From: Cladophialophora immunda
Lineage: Eukaryota; Ascomycota; Eurotiomycetes; Chaetothyriales; Herpotrichiellaceae
Direction: 5' to 3'
NCBI RefSeq assembly: GCF_000835495.1
Contig: NW_015622541.1
Span: forward strand, 2,604,001-2,668,000
DNA: 64,000 nt
Translations under genes and position numbers: made by a program
The notes under the pieces: model-generated
Databases searched by the model: none
What the model was told of the DNA's origin: nothing
Seen by the model: the letters and a program-made list of their open reading frames with translations, nothing else
Shown here: one piece after another, positions 20,931 to 31,438 of the stretch
Position numbering within the stretch: the first letter of the stretch is position 1
Layout of the letters: every line of letters begins with the position of its first letter

Positions 20931-23234
20931 ATGGCAGACACAATTACCATCCTTGTTGCCACCGACAACCATGTCGGAGCCCACGAACGAGACCCGATCC
21001 GAGGCGACGACTCCTGGAAGACGTTCCATGAGATCATGTGTCTGGCCAAAGATCGAGACGTTGACATGGTTCTTCTCGCCGGTGACCTCTTCCACGAGAA
21101 CAAGCCCTCACGAAAGTCCATGTACAATGTCATGCGGTCCCTGAGACTCAACTGCCTGGGTGACAAGCCTTGTGAACTCGAAATGCTGTCCGACGAGTCA
21201 GAACATTTCGACACCACCTTCGACCATGTCAACTACGAAGACGCCAATATCAATGTCGGGATCCCAGTTTTCTCCATCCACGGTAACCATGATGACCCTA
21301 CCGGAGAAGGCCACTACTCGGCCCTAGACCTGCTTGCGGTTTCCGGACTGGTCAACTACTACGGGAAGACCCCTCAGAGTGATAATATCGTAGTCAAGCC
21401 GGTTTTGATACAGAAAGGCCGCACCAAACTAGCTCTGTACGGTCTCTCCAACGTTCGAGATGAGCGCCTTCATCGAACATTCCGGGACGGCAAGGTCAAG
21501 TTCCACCGCCCAAGTAAGCAGATGGGCGATTGGTACAACCTGATATGCGTCCATCAAAACCATCATGCACATACAGAGACATCGTATCTGCCCGAGAACT
21601 TCCTACCAGATTTTCTGGATCTCGTCATATGGGGTCATGAACACGAGTGTGACATCGAACCCAGACTCAATCCAGAGATGAACTTCAAGGTTATGCAACC
21701 GGGCTCCTCTGTCGCCACCTCATTGATCCCAGGCGAGGCTGTCCCCAAGAAGGTTGCAATTCTTACCATCACCGATCGAGAAATGGCGTGCGAACCAATT
21801 CGGCTGAAAACTGTCCGTCCGTTTGTCTACAAAGACATTGCCCTTGCTGCTGACAAGGACGCCGTCAGGATCGCTAAATCAAAAGATGATCATCGTGCGG
21901 AGCTAACCCGACATATGATCAAGATCGTTGATGGACTGATTGAGCAAGCCAAGGAAGAATGGTTGGAGGCGCAAGAAGAAAGACAGTATCCAGACGAGGA
22001 ACAGGAAGAATGCCCCTTGCCCTTGATCAGACTGCGCGTTGAAACGACCTCGGCGGACGGCATCGGCAAGTTCGACATTGAGAATCCGCAACGCTTTTCC
22101 AATAGGTTCATCGACAAGGTAGCCAACACCAACGACGTGGTACAGTTTCACGTCAAGAAGAAGAACGCAGCGGCTCGCGTGGCTCGAGATGCCCAAGCGG
22201 ACAAGGAGATCATGGCCAGAGTGCAAGGTCTAGAAGCCATCAAGGTTGAAAACCTCGTCCGAGAGTTCCTTCAAGCCCAATCCTTAACCATACTCCCCCA
22301 AAATTGTTTCGGCGAGGCCGTGAGCCAATACGTGGACAAGGATGACAGACACGCGATGGAGTTGTTTGTGAACAAATCCCTCGCAGATCAAATTAAGCAC
22401 CTCGTTAGACTGCAAACCGACGCGAATGACGCCGACGACAATGATGAAGACCTGGCTATCCAGATCCAAGAACAACGTGCAAAGATGGAAGAAATGTTTG
22501 TAAAGGGGGAGCTCAAGATGCCCAGGAATAAGACAAGGTACAAACCGCAGCCGGCCAGTTGGGATAGTGACGCCGATGGACCATGGGAGGAAAATCCTGA
22601 GGCGTTACTGCTTGGCTCGGAGGATTTAGAAAGTAGACACGGGGAAGAAGACGAAGACGGTGAGGATGGGACACCTGCTCCCGTGACAACGGCAGCGAGA
22701 GGGAGGGGAAGAGGAAGAGGTGGTCGAGCCGGTTCATCGGCGACGACCACTACTCGCAAAACGACGGCCGCAGCGAAGAAATCTGCCGCGAAGACGACTA
22801 CCTCACGAGCGCGGAAACGCGCGGTCTCAGACGATGAAGAGAGTGAAGAAGAGCACGACGATGTAATCATGCAAGATGAGGACGAAGAAGTCGACTCTCA
22901 GGCCATGTTCGTTCCCGAAAAAAGCAAGACCACCACCGCAAGTACGCGAGCGCGCAACACAACACCAGCAGCCAGTACCACGACAACCCGAGGCGGAGCC
23001 AGGACGAAGCCTACCTCTTTCGCATCATCGACGCCGGCGACCAAGAAGCCACCGGCCCGCGCTGCAGCTTCGAGGCAGAAACAGTCGACCCTCAGTTTCA
23101 CGACGTCACAGAATAGCATTCTAGGGAATGGAAGGAGCATAGGTGCGAGTCGGAGTCAAAGCTACGAGCAGATCGATGACGATGACGACGACGACGCATT
23201 TGAACCCGCCCCGCCCACGAGGAAGAGGCGATGA
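20931..23234 (+). CDS. MRE11: Double-strand break repair nuclease Mre11
   Basis: Nuclease subunit of the Mre11-Rad50-Nbs1 complex: Mn2+-dependent 3'-5' exonuclease and endonuclease in double-strand break repair, meiosis and telomere upkeep. An intronless frame of 767 residues. The five phosphodiesterase motifs are intact: DNHVGAH near residue 12, GDLFHENKPS near 47, GNHDDP, VHQNHHAH and GHEHECD. The capping domain follows. The C-terminal third is acidic and low-complexity, with an RGRGRGGRAG patch and Ser/Thr/Lys runs, as in other fungal Mre11 proteins, and ends with a basic TRKRR. The ATG was chosen because the core motif starts only 10 residues later. It is convergent with UPF3. Confidence 0.97.
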   Translation: MADTITILVATDNHVGAHERDPIRGDDSWKTFHEIMCLAKDRDVDMVLLAGDLFHENKPSRKSMYNVMRSLRLNCLGDKPCELEMLSDESEHFDTTFDHVNYEDANINVGIPVFSIHGNHDDPTGEGHYSALDLLAVSGLVNYYGKTPQSDNIVVKPVLIQKGRTKLALYGLSNVRDERLHRTFRDGKVKFHRPSKQMGDWYNLICVHQNHHAHTETSYLPENFLPDFLDLVIWGHEHECDIEPRLNPEMNFKVMQPGSSVATSLIPGEAVPKKVAILTITDREMACEPIRLKTVRPFVYKDIALAADKDAVRIAKSKDDHRAELTRHMIKIVDGLIEQAKEEWLEAQEERQYPDEEQEECPLPLIRLRVETTSADGIGKFDIENPQRFSNRFIDKVANTNDVVQFHVKKKNAAARVARDAQADKEIMARVQGLEAIKVENLVREFLQAQSLTILPQNCFGEAVSQYVDKDDRHAMELFVNKSLADQIKHLVRLQTDANDADDNDEDLAIQIQEQRAKMEEMFVKGELKMPRNKTRYKPQPASWDSDADGPWEENPEALLLGSEDLESRHGEEDEDGEDGTPAPVTTAARGRGRGRGGRAGSSATTTTRKTTAAAKKSAAKTTTSRARKRAVSDDEESEEEHDDVIMQDEDEEVDSQAMFVPEKSKTTTASTRARNTTPAASTTTTRGGARTKPTSFASSTPATKKPPARAAASRQKQSTLSFTTSQNSILGNGRSIGASRSQSYEQIDDDDDDDAFEPAPPTRKRR

Positions 23235-23739
23235 ATCGTCGCGTGCGCCGAGCAACAGTATCTCTTGCAGAAGCATCAGGTTACATATGTACTTGTCTAA
23301 ATAGAGAAATCTACCCTCCGGACTGGTATGCCTAGTGGGAGAAAAGTTGAGAGCAAGTGTCAGGGAGTCCATATCAGCATTCGAACGACTCGGGCATTTG
23401 CCTGGCGACATCAGAGTTACGGTTGCGCATGGATGCGAGATGTCATAGCTTTGGCCTCGCAGCGGGTCCATCAATTCAGTCGACAAACGGCCAGCAAGCT
23501 GGGGGATATGTGCCATAATAATAGACGTTTGTCTCTTCCGGGCTTTGTCGGGGTATGCTTGCCACTGTGTCTCACATCCTGTGCTCAAGAAGGATCGGCG
23601 TGTATCCCTGGCTGTCGAATCGCGGACAACCGTTGCCGTGATCTCTTTCCTGATCGTGGCTCAGGGGGAAGCGGCTTAGTGACCGAGTGCCTAACCGAGT
23701 CTCACTCGCGCGCCCAACACATTGTTCGTCACGTCATGC
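23235..23739. other. Convergent 3' region of MRE11 and UPF3
   Basis: The 505 bp between two converging stop codons must hold both 3' UTRs. Nothing else is seen. Confidence 0.5.
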
Positions 23740-25883
23740 TCAATCTTTCTTCGCATCCTCTTTGCCCGCAGGGTTCGATGAAGCGCTAGGAGTTCCTTCA
23801 GCAGTAGCGCCAGCTGTCGCATTCGCATTTCCTTGACCACCGCCGCTACGTCTTCCACCTCCAAAGTTCCCTCTTCCACCACGATACCCTTGTCTCGCGC
23901 CCTGGCCTTGACCCGACCCACCGCCACCACGGGCTCCCTCTTTCCTCCCCCCACCGTTCCCACGTCCACCTGTGCGACCGCCGCTTCCGCCGCCTCTAGC
24001 GTTTCCTCGGGGCGCAGTAGGTGGAGTTGCTGAAGTTGGTGTTGCTGGGGAGGCAGGGACAGACGTAGCTGTGCCGGTTCCAGCCGCTGGAGTCTCAGCA
24101 GTGGGCATCTGCGAGGCGGCGGTGGACTGTGCTGCAGCGGGTTTGGGCGAGTTTGCAGTCGTTGGGACCGTAGCAGGGGATGCAGTCCCTGCTTTTCCCT
24201 GCCCAGAATTTGCTTGGTTTTGACCGCCCCCGGCGCGCTTCCCATGTTGAACGTGATGGGACTTGTTCTCCAACACGACAACCTGGCCCTGCCCAACTTT
24301 GACCGGGCTCGCTGCCATGGCTTTCTTTAACGCCTCAGGTTCTTGAAAGTCGATGTAGCCTAGTCCCTTCTTCTTGTCGATCTCGCAGCGGGTGATTGCT
24401 CCGAACTCCTTGAAGACTTGTTGAAGGAGCTCCTCCGTGATACCCTGAGACTGATTTGCGTGCTTGAGGAATGCAGACTTCGCGCCCGCGGTGGGCTGTT
24501 GAGAAGACGAGCTTTTGGACTGACGTTGAATGGATTGTGGTCGAGCCGAAGTCGCGGATGGTGTGCTAGATGGTTCCGACTTTGTGGATGTGGTATTTGA
24601 AGCGCGTGAAGCGCGTGGACCGGTCGGAGGAGCCGCAGGCGTGGTGGTTGCAGCTGTGACTGACGGCTTCGAATGCTCTGCTGAGGGTTCTGAGGATTTG
24701 GAAGCGGTAGTGGGGGTTGACGGTTTTGCTGTTGACGATGAAGCCACGCTGTCGGCTGCTGCAGCTGCACTCGACGTCGGAGTCTTTGTAGTGCGCTGCG
24801 AGGTATTTTCTCTCCCCAGCAGTCCCAGATCTCGCTGCAGCATGCGAGCAGCAGCCCTGCCGCTGTCCCGCTCTCGATTTCGCTCTCGTTTCGCTGGTGT
24901 CGTGGCTGATGTTGATGTTGTGGCTGCTGCCGCGGTCGCTGGAGATTGTGGCCGTGTCTCCTTGACCGATGTCTGTTTACTCTCACTTTTGGCCGTGGTT
25001 GTCTGCTTTCCTTGTATAGCGGCCGCTGACTTGTTAGCGGCCTTCACCGCGTCCTGGGTTGCTTTCGCTGCTCGGTCCTTTTCTTTCTCTGTCGCGTTCG
25101 GGGTATTCTTGCCCTTGATGATAACTGTCGGAGCGCGCTCACTCTTAGTGGGCTTCGCCTCCTTGCTTTCCCGCTTTGCTGCTTTGGCCTGGGCAGCTTC
25201 TTTGGCCTTGTTAGCTTTCTTCTCTTTGATGTATTGGACCAGTGGGGTGATAGTAATCGCATCAGCTTTGGCATCTGCAGCGTCAGCTCCATTCGATGCC
25301 GGTTTGTTAATTGGCTCAGTGAGACTCTGCAAGAAGTCGATGAACTCTTGGTCCTGATCGATGGTACCTTGTCTACCGTCATGTCGAACGCGAGGAACAG
25401 GCATCTTGTTGTACGGTGCAAACTCGAGAGACGGAGGTCCCAGGAGACAGGGATCCTTGCTAGTGTTTTTGGCATCCTGAAACGATGATTCCTTGACCGC
25501 CTTAGACAACAAATCCAAAAGTGACTGTTCCTTGACTTTGAGATAAGCTCTGGCTGGTCGCGAGGGTTTTGCAGGACTATGTCCGGTCAGTTAGGCATCA
25601 GATTCTTTTTTTGGGGCAAAGAGCAATACTCTTTGGAGACTTTCCCGTCCTTGTAAGCTGCCCACTCAACCTTGCCATTGCCGACTTTCCAGTCGTCGCC
25701 TAGAGTGGCCCAGAATTCAGCCTCTGTCAGTCCCGGAGGCAAGCGTCGGACGATCAGCCTCAGCCTCGGTGCTGGCGTTCTTGGGGATGATTTTGATGCG
25801 GACTGAGTGGCTGCATTTTTCCTGTTCGTAGCATTCACAGGCAAGACACCTGCTGCTGCGCGACTCTTAGAGTGACCTGACAT
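23740..25883 (-). CDS. UPF3: Upf3-like nonsense-mediated decay factor with extra RRM and RGG region
   Basis: Smg4/Upf3 family protein, which bridges the exon junction or ribosome to Upf2 in nonsense-mediated mRNA decay. Two exons (25883-25630, 25576-23740) give 696 residues. The N-terminal Upf3 RRM-like domain spans about residues 38-150 (LRLIVRRLPPGLTEAEFW, then ARAYLKVKEQ and DPCLLGPPSLEFAPYNKMP). A charged Lys/Ala-rich segment and a long Ser/Thr/Pro-rich linker follow. A second RRM-like domain appears near residues 455-525 (QQVFKEFGAITRCEID, KGLGYIDFQEPE). The C-terminus is rich in Gly, Arg and Asn (RGG-like). The second RRM and the RGG tail are not in the yeast protein. The gene is divergent from the PP6 phosphatase across about 270 bp. 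Confidence 0.9.
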
Positions 25884-26149
25884 TGTTGCAAAACTCCGAG
25901 TCGAAAGTGAGAAAACAATGAGAGACCGTGATCTGAGCCTATCAGGCTACGAATGAGTCACGGGAGCTGTCCTATTCACTGACAGACAATATCAGTATAG
26001 ATTCCATGTGACCGCCAGTGAATAAGTGACATGTCAATAGTGAATACAGAGCGATAGGAGGGGGCGTTCGCTGTCCATAAATATCGGCACTCCCACCGTT
26101 TTCGGGACGGATTTACTTTTTGCCGGGAACCATTTGCTCACGTGCCGCG

Positions 26150-27811
26150 ATGTCTCCCACGGCGACCACGTCGCCAACAACTCCCTCCTCCACCTCCACC
26201 ACCACAGGCCGCAATTTGGACGCCTCCAACGCCGTCATAGAGACGGCGGACGCTCCAGAAGCATTCCCCGTCTTCGAAGAAGACACTCTTGAGGGTTCGC
26301 CCTCTTCTTCGCCCCCTCCCTCCCCCTCTCTCCGCCGGCGTTCTCGCCAAGTCAACGAGAACGACCGCCGCGCCTTCTTCGGCCTGCCAAAGCCGAAGGT
26401 ATTTAACTACGTCGACCTCGTCAAGGCTCTCCGGACTCCCCCTGCCCCCGGATACCTCCCAAGAGCCCCAACCAGCCAGTTGGGCACTGAATCGACGTAC
26501 AGACGGGCGGATCCAAGCCAACTCACCTCTCTCTCACCAGCGCCATGGGCGCAGTTAAGGTCCCAGTCCCAGGGCCAGCACACCTCAAGCGATCGGCAGG
26601 ACCCGACGAATGGCTCGAAGCAGCAAAAAACTGCAAATACCTCTCAGAATACCACATGAAGCAGCTCTGCGAAATCGTCAAGGAGTACATGATGGAGGGT
26701 TTGTCATCCAACGCTATAGTCTCGTGAGGTACAACTGACCGAATCATCAGAGTCAAATATCCAGCCCGTGTCTACCCCAGTCACGATCTGCGGCGATATT
26801 CATGGTCAATTCTACGATTTACTCGAACTTTTCCGAGTCGCAGGTGGCATGCCCAACGAATCGGCGCCCGAAACACCCGTCACACCCGCAAACATCATCA
26901 CTTCCGCAGACATTGAACCCCCTTCTACCATCACAGACCCGAAATTGAAGAAGAAGCTGAAACTCGGGGGATCAGAACATCCTGATACACCAAGCGAAAA
27001 GAGCAGTGAGATCAGCGATGCCGAAGAAATACCTTCATCACAGCACTCAGAGATCGAAGACGAAAGATCAGAGTCGGGAAATGTCATCTCACGCAAACAA
27101 AACGCAAATTTCATCTTCCTTGGAGACTACGTCGATCGCGGATACTTCTCCCTCGAAACACTCACACTTCTACTATGCCTCAAAGCGAAATACCCCGATA
27201 AAATCACACTGGTCAGAGGAAATCACGAATCTCGCCAAATCACACAAGTATACGGCTTCTACGAGGAATGCGTGCAGAAATATGGAAACACTTCAGTCTG
27301 GAAGGCCTGCTGTCAAGTGTTCGACTTCATGACACTAGGAGCCATAGTAGATGGCAAAGTCCTGTGTGTCCACGGTGGCCTCTCCCCAGAAATCAGAACG
27401 CTCGATCAAGTGCGAGTTGTTGCACGAGCACAAGAAATCCCACATGAAGGCGCTTTCTGTGATCTCGTATGGTCAGATCCCGAGGACGTTGAAACTTGGG
27501 CAGTATCGCCTCGAGGAGCAGGCTGGCTTTTTGGAGACCGAGTCAGTCAGGAATTCTGCCATGTCAACGGCCTCAACCTGATTGCACGAGCACATCAGTT
27601 GGTCAATGAAGGCTACAAATATCACTTCAAGAGTCAAGACGTGGTGACAGTATGGAGTGCACCGAATTACTGCTACAGATGCGGAAACCTGGCATCGGTA
27701 TGTGACATTGGCGAAGACATGAATCCGACATTCAAGCTTTTCAGCGCCGTCAAAGATGAGCTACGACATGTTCCACCATCAAGAGGGGGACGGAATGAAT
27801 ATTTCCTTTAA
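26150..27811 (+). CDS. SIT4: Ser/Thr protein phosphatase of the Sit4/PP6 type
   Basis: PPP-family catalytic subunit related to yeast Sit4 and human PP6, with roles in the cell cycle and TOR signalling. Exons 26150-26496, 26541-26698 and 26751-27811 give 521 residues. All metal-site motifs are intact: [47 protein letters not shown] and the terminal YFL point to PP6 rather than PP2A. Between AGGMP and the GDYVDRG motif is an insertion of about 85 acidic/Ser-rich residues. The first exon encodes a Ser/Pro/Thr-rich extension that joins the phosphatase in frame through a 44-nt intron. If translation starts instead at the ATG at 26545, the protein has 404 residues. The shorter form is the more usual type. 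Confidence 0.93.
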
Positions 27812-28227
27812 GGTCGGTGACGATTGAACAATGAACACTTGGCTCAGCAGCACCAGGAGGATGGATGAGCTTGGAATGGCTGGGTGCTTGGTGCTTGGTG
27901 CCAGATTTCATGAATTCCAGCATAGCGATGGCGCCACGGTGGGCTCATGCATGCATTGTAACAGATATCCAGAGAGCTGGTTATAGAGCTGGCTAGAAAT
28001 GATGACCTTGAAATCCCACCGCTTCCCCCTTGTGATCGTATCTACGACCTGCAGCGGTCGATTCGGACGAAGAGTCCCAGCCTCGTCCGAGGCTGTCCCA
28101 TTGAGTCCGGGTCTCCCTCCGAAAATTGGAGATGCGGGAGCAACTCTAGAAACTAGATTCTCCGATCTCGCGAGTCATAAACTCTCGAATCCAGCTCTGC
28201 CAAATACAAAAGAGCCATGCGACGGAA
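27812..28227. other. Intergenic spacer
   Basis: 3' flank of the phosphatase gene and promoter of the ABC gene. A duplicated GGTGCTTGGTGCTTGGTGCC occurs near 27884-27903. Nothing else was recognised. Confidence 0.4.
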
Positions 28228-30516
28228 ATGCGAAGGTCAGCTATCTGCCTCTTCCGGCAATCCTTGAAATGTGGCCGACTCAATCTCATTCAGATTCACA
28301 ACGGGACGTTCTACAAGGAACATCCATCGGCCGATCGCCATGACGCTTCTTCCAACCCACCTCTGTTCCCGAACCTGACCTTCGAGCTGCCTGCGACGGT
28401 CCACGACAAAGGCCAGCCTGTCGAAAGGAAAAGTGAGCATTGGGCCGTCATCAGCGCATCAGACGGCGCAACGTTTCTCGAGATCCTAAGAGGTTCGCAC
28501 ATTTGTTTGCCGCCTAATGCCAGGTCCTACCCTTACTTGGCCTCCGCCTACATCGATGACCGGAAGGACCACCGCCTTCGCGTCCCATCTCGTGCAATTC
28601 AGTATGTGGGCTTCAACAGCGGCAAGGGACAGCTGGCTGGCGGATCGGGAGGAGTAAGAGGCGCATACCTCAGTGCTCGCTATGAGAGCCGACGAGAGGA
28701 AACAGATTGGACGGTCCTGCAATATCTCAAGGGCGACACCGAACTCAATCCCGGACAAAAAGCCCCGGATGGCGGCGTTGACAGCCACGACCTGGACAAA
28801 GTTCTCTCGGACTTACGGTTGGAGAAATTGACAAGCATGCCGGTCAGCAACCTCAGCAATGGGCAAACAAGACGAGCCAGGATTGCCAAGGCATTGCTCG
28901 GGAGACCCCTACTTCTCTTGCTCGATGAACCCTTCATGGGCCTTGATCCTCCTACGCTGGTTACTTTGTCGCCCATGTTGAAGAAGCTGGCATATCAGTC
29001 GAGTCCGCTTCTGATGCTCGGACTCCGCCCTCAAGACCCAATACCAGATTGGATAACCCACCTAGTTGTGCTTGGGCATAACCACAGCGTGGCGTTGATG
29101 GGTGAAAAGTCAAAAGTGTTATCCGATGTACGTAGGTGGGTGAATTTGGTTTCTGCATCCAAGCTCTCGACTGCGGACCAGAAGGTTGTCGACCAAATCA
29201 CCAGTGAATATGGCTTGCCACTGGCTGGCGTCACAGGAGATGTCCTAAGCGAGACAGGCATATCAAGACATCCAGAAATGCTCGAGGATTCAAGTCCTAC
29301 GCTGCAAGGTCAAGAAGGGGATGACCGTCCTCTCAAGAACGGAACAGAGCCAGAGAAGCGTGGCCGGCAAGCACTCAGCAAGCTACTTAGACGTGCCGTC
29401 ACTGCTATTCCCACGCTACCCTCCAAGCCTACCCTGGAGCCACGGGGATCCTCCCAAGAGCAAGAAGAGACTTCTCTATCCTTGCCTGGCGACAGAGACA
29501 GACAACTCGGTGACCCTCTTATCGAACTCACGTCCATCATCGTCCAATACGGGTCTAAAACTGTCCTTGGCCATCCTCCCCCACAGCCTGGCCACAGCAC
29601 TCCGGGACTGAACATGACAGTCTATCAGGGAACCCGTCTTGCGCTCCTCGGGCCCAACGGTTCCGGCAAAACCACACTCCTCTCACTCTTGACTTCCGAC
29701 CACCCGCAGTCCTACTCCCTGCCGATCAAGTTCTTCGGTCGCTCAAGACTGCCCGACCCGGAGCGGGGAGTCCCGGGGCTCAGCCTGTGGGAAATCCAGA
29801 GTCGAATCGGGCACTCGTCCCCCGAAATCCATCAGTTCTTCCCCAAGCACCTGACGGTCAGGAGAGTGCTCGAGAGTGCATGGGCGGAGACGTACGCCGG
29901 GAAGCCGAATCTCAACGCGGACCGAAACGAGTTGGTGGATTTGTTTCTCGCCTGGTGGGAGCCAGAGCTTCGACAAGACACGGCCGACGCCCCGGGGGCT
30001 GATTCCGGATCCGATCTGAGCTGGGCGACCGACAAAGAAGGCCACAGGTTCGGCGCGCTCCCGTTCTCCGCACAGCGACTCCTCCTCTTCCTCCGCGCAC
30101 TCATCAAGCAGCCGGATATTGTCATCCTGGACGAAGCCTTCTCGGGCCTGTCCGCAGACGCGCGGGACAAGGCCATGTCGTGGCTGGAATTCGGCGAGCA
30201 GAGGGCACCACCGGGCAGAACCACGGCACGAGAGGCATCAAGCCCAGGCTCGCGACGCGCGTCCACTGCTGCGTCCGAGACCCGCGTCTCCGACGCACGA
30301 GGCGAGAACGTCCGGTTCCCGGGCCTCACGCCCTCCCAAGCCCTCGTCGTGGTGAGCCACGTGAAGGAGGAAATCCCCGACTGCGTGGACGAGTGGCTCC
30401 GCCTGCCGGGCGAGGACGAGGTCGTCGAGAGCAGCAGGGGCGTCGAAGGCGGGCGCACGCGCGAGAGAGGCTGGGTCAAATCCCAGGAAGGCTGGATGAG
30501 GGTTTGGGGACTGTAA
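28228..30516 (+). CDS. Soluble twin-NBD ABC ATPase, YDR061W-like, possibly mitochondrial
   Basis: A single frame of 762 residues with two ABC ATPase domains and no membrane segments, resembling the yeast YDR061W/ModF-like group. The N-terminus (MRRSAICLFRQSLKC...) is basic and lacks acids, consistent with a mitochondrial presequence. NBD1 has a good signature (LSNGQTRRARIAKALL) and Walker B (LLLLDEPFMGLDP). Its Walker A position, however, reads SASDGATFLEIL, lacking the conserved GKT/S Lys. NBD2 has a full Walker A (LLGPNGSGKTTLLSLL) and Walker B (IVILDEAFSGL) but a degenerate signature (PFSAQRLLLFLRAL). Such complementary degeneracy is seen in asymmetric ABC pairs with one active composite site. 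An upstream out-of-frame ATG at 28217 opens a short uORF overlapping the start. Confidence 0.85.
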   Translation: MRRSAICLFRQSLKCGRLNLIQIHNGTFYKEHPSADRHDASSNPPLFPNLTFELPATVHDKGQPVERKSEHWAVISASDGATFLEILRGSHICLPPNARSYPYLASAYIDDRKDHRLRVPSRAIQYVGFNSGKGQLAGGSGGVRGAYLSARYESRREETDWTVLQYLKGDTELNPGQKAPDGGVDSHDLDKVLSDLRLEKLTSMPVSNLSNGQTRRARIAKALLGRPLLLLLDEPFMGLDPPTLVTLSPMLKKLAYQSSPLLMLGLRPQDPIPDWITHLVVLGHNHSVALMGEKSKVLSDVRRWVNLVSASKLSTADQKVVDQITSEYGLPLAGVTGDVLSETGISRHPEMLEDSSPTLQGQEGDDRPLKNGTEPEKRGRQALSKLLRRAVTAIPTLPSKPTLEPRGSSQEQEETSLSLPGDRDRQLGDPLIELTSIIVQYGSKTVLGHPPPQPGHSTPGLNMTVYQGTRLALLGPNGSGKTTLLSLLTSDHPQSYSLPIKFFGRSRLPDPERGVPGLSLWEIQSRIGHSSPEIHQFFPKHLTVRRVLESAWAETYAGKPNLNADRNELVDLFLAWWEPELRQDTADAPGADSGSDLSWATDKEGHRFGALPFSAQRLLLFLRALIKQPDIVILDEAFSGLSADARDKAMSWLEFGEQRAPPGRTTAREASSPGSRRASTAASETRVSDARGENVRFPGLTPSQALVVVSHVKEEIPDCVDEWLRLPGEDEVVESSRGVEGGRTRERGWVKSQEGWMRVWGL

Positions 30517-31438
30517 AAGAAAAAGCGGCCGAGGGGGAGAGCGTGTATGATACGTACTCGGCACAAATGAGACACCACCTGCAGTCAAGAAGCAGAAGGG
30601 GATGATCAAACATACGCATTGTGCTCGGGCCGAGTGGTTGGATGACGTGACGCATCTTTGGCAGGACAATTCTCGGTGTCATGAACCCGGACGATAGACA
30701 AAAGAAGGGAAACTTCAAGTCACATAGATAGATGTATTTGTGTGTATATGTGAGTGAGAGGGAGAGAGAGATACCTCATTTCTCGACCTGGAACTCGCAA
30801 CCCGCTTCAACTAATACAGCAATCTCCTCGTCGAGTATGTTGTGCCTTCCAACCTTTTAGACTGGGAACTATAGTAGAACTCATCGTCATGGCTCAGCGT
30901 ATGCCCAGGTATTGTACAGGGACACCGAAAAAGTCGCCCTTGCGCTGGAACAGCGGCAGTCTATACCGCTACGCGAAGTATCCAAGGCTAGAGAAGGAGC
31001 TTGGACATGTCGCAGGCGGTTCATTTCCAATAAGAACGACAAAAACCAACGGGTAGCTTGGACGGGGACGAGCACCAGGAACCCACGAATAACGAGTCGA
31101 GTGTTGACAACCGCAGGATCTTTCAACGTAGAAAAGCTCCCTCTTCTTCCACAGAGGCAGCCTAGCCACAGGCCGTTCCAGGAAGGGGGAGGATATATAT
31201 ATGTATTATATAGATTTGGTAGATCGATATCTCAGGTTTCGTCACAGGTCGTTGATACATGGCCAAACAAGAACAACTTTTCTTGAATCCATCCTCCTAA
31301 GTCGCTTGCCAAAAGATTGCTGGGAACCGGGGGGGGGGGGGGGGAGTGAAATAAACAAGTCAAAACGATCCAAAATCCCATACCCAAAGCTCAACCCGCG
31401 CACCAGAGCATCATCGACAAATAGAAAATCCCGAGGCT
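30517..31438. other. Convergent 3' region with poly-G tract
   Basis: Lies between converging stop codons of the ABC gene and the disordered-protein gene. A run of 16 G at 31329-31344 is the main feature; TA-rich microsatellite-like sequence lies near 31193-31210. Confidence 0.5.
31329..31344 (+). repeat. Poly-G homopolymer, 16 nt
   Basis: A pure G run in the 3' flank of the 31439-34402 gene. Its length may be unreliable because homopolymers are error-prone in sequencing. Confidence 0.8.

Noticed and set aside
23272..23588. Possible short gene between MRE11 and UPF3
   Set aside because: Frames on both strands are short and overlap the expected 3' UTRs; no motif or splice signal supports a gene.
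24530..25357. Plus-strand ORF of 275 codons opposite UPF3
   Set aside because: Antisense of the low-complexity Ala/Ser/Thr region of UPF3, with no independent coding evidence.
29832..30578. Minus-strand ORF of 248 codons opposite the ABC gene
   Set aside because: Antisense shadow of NBD2; the sense frame has clear ABC motifs.
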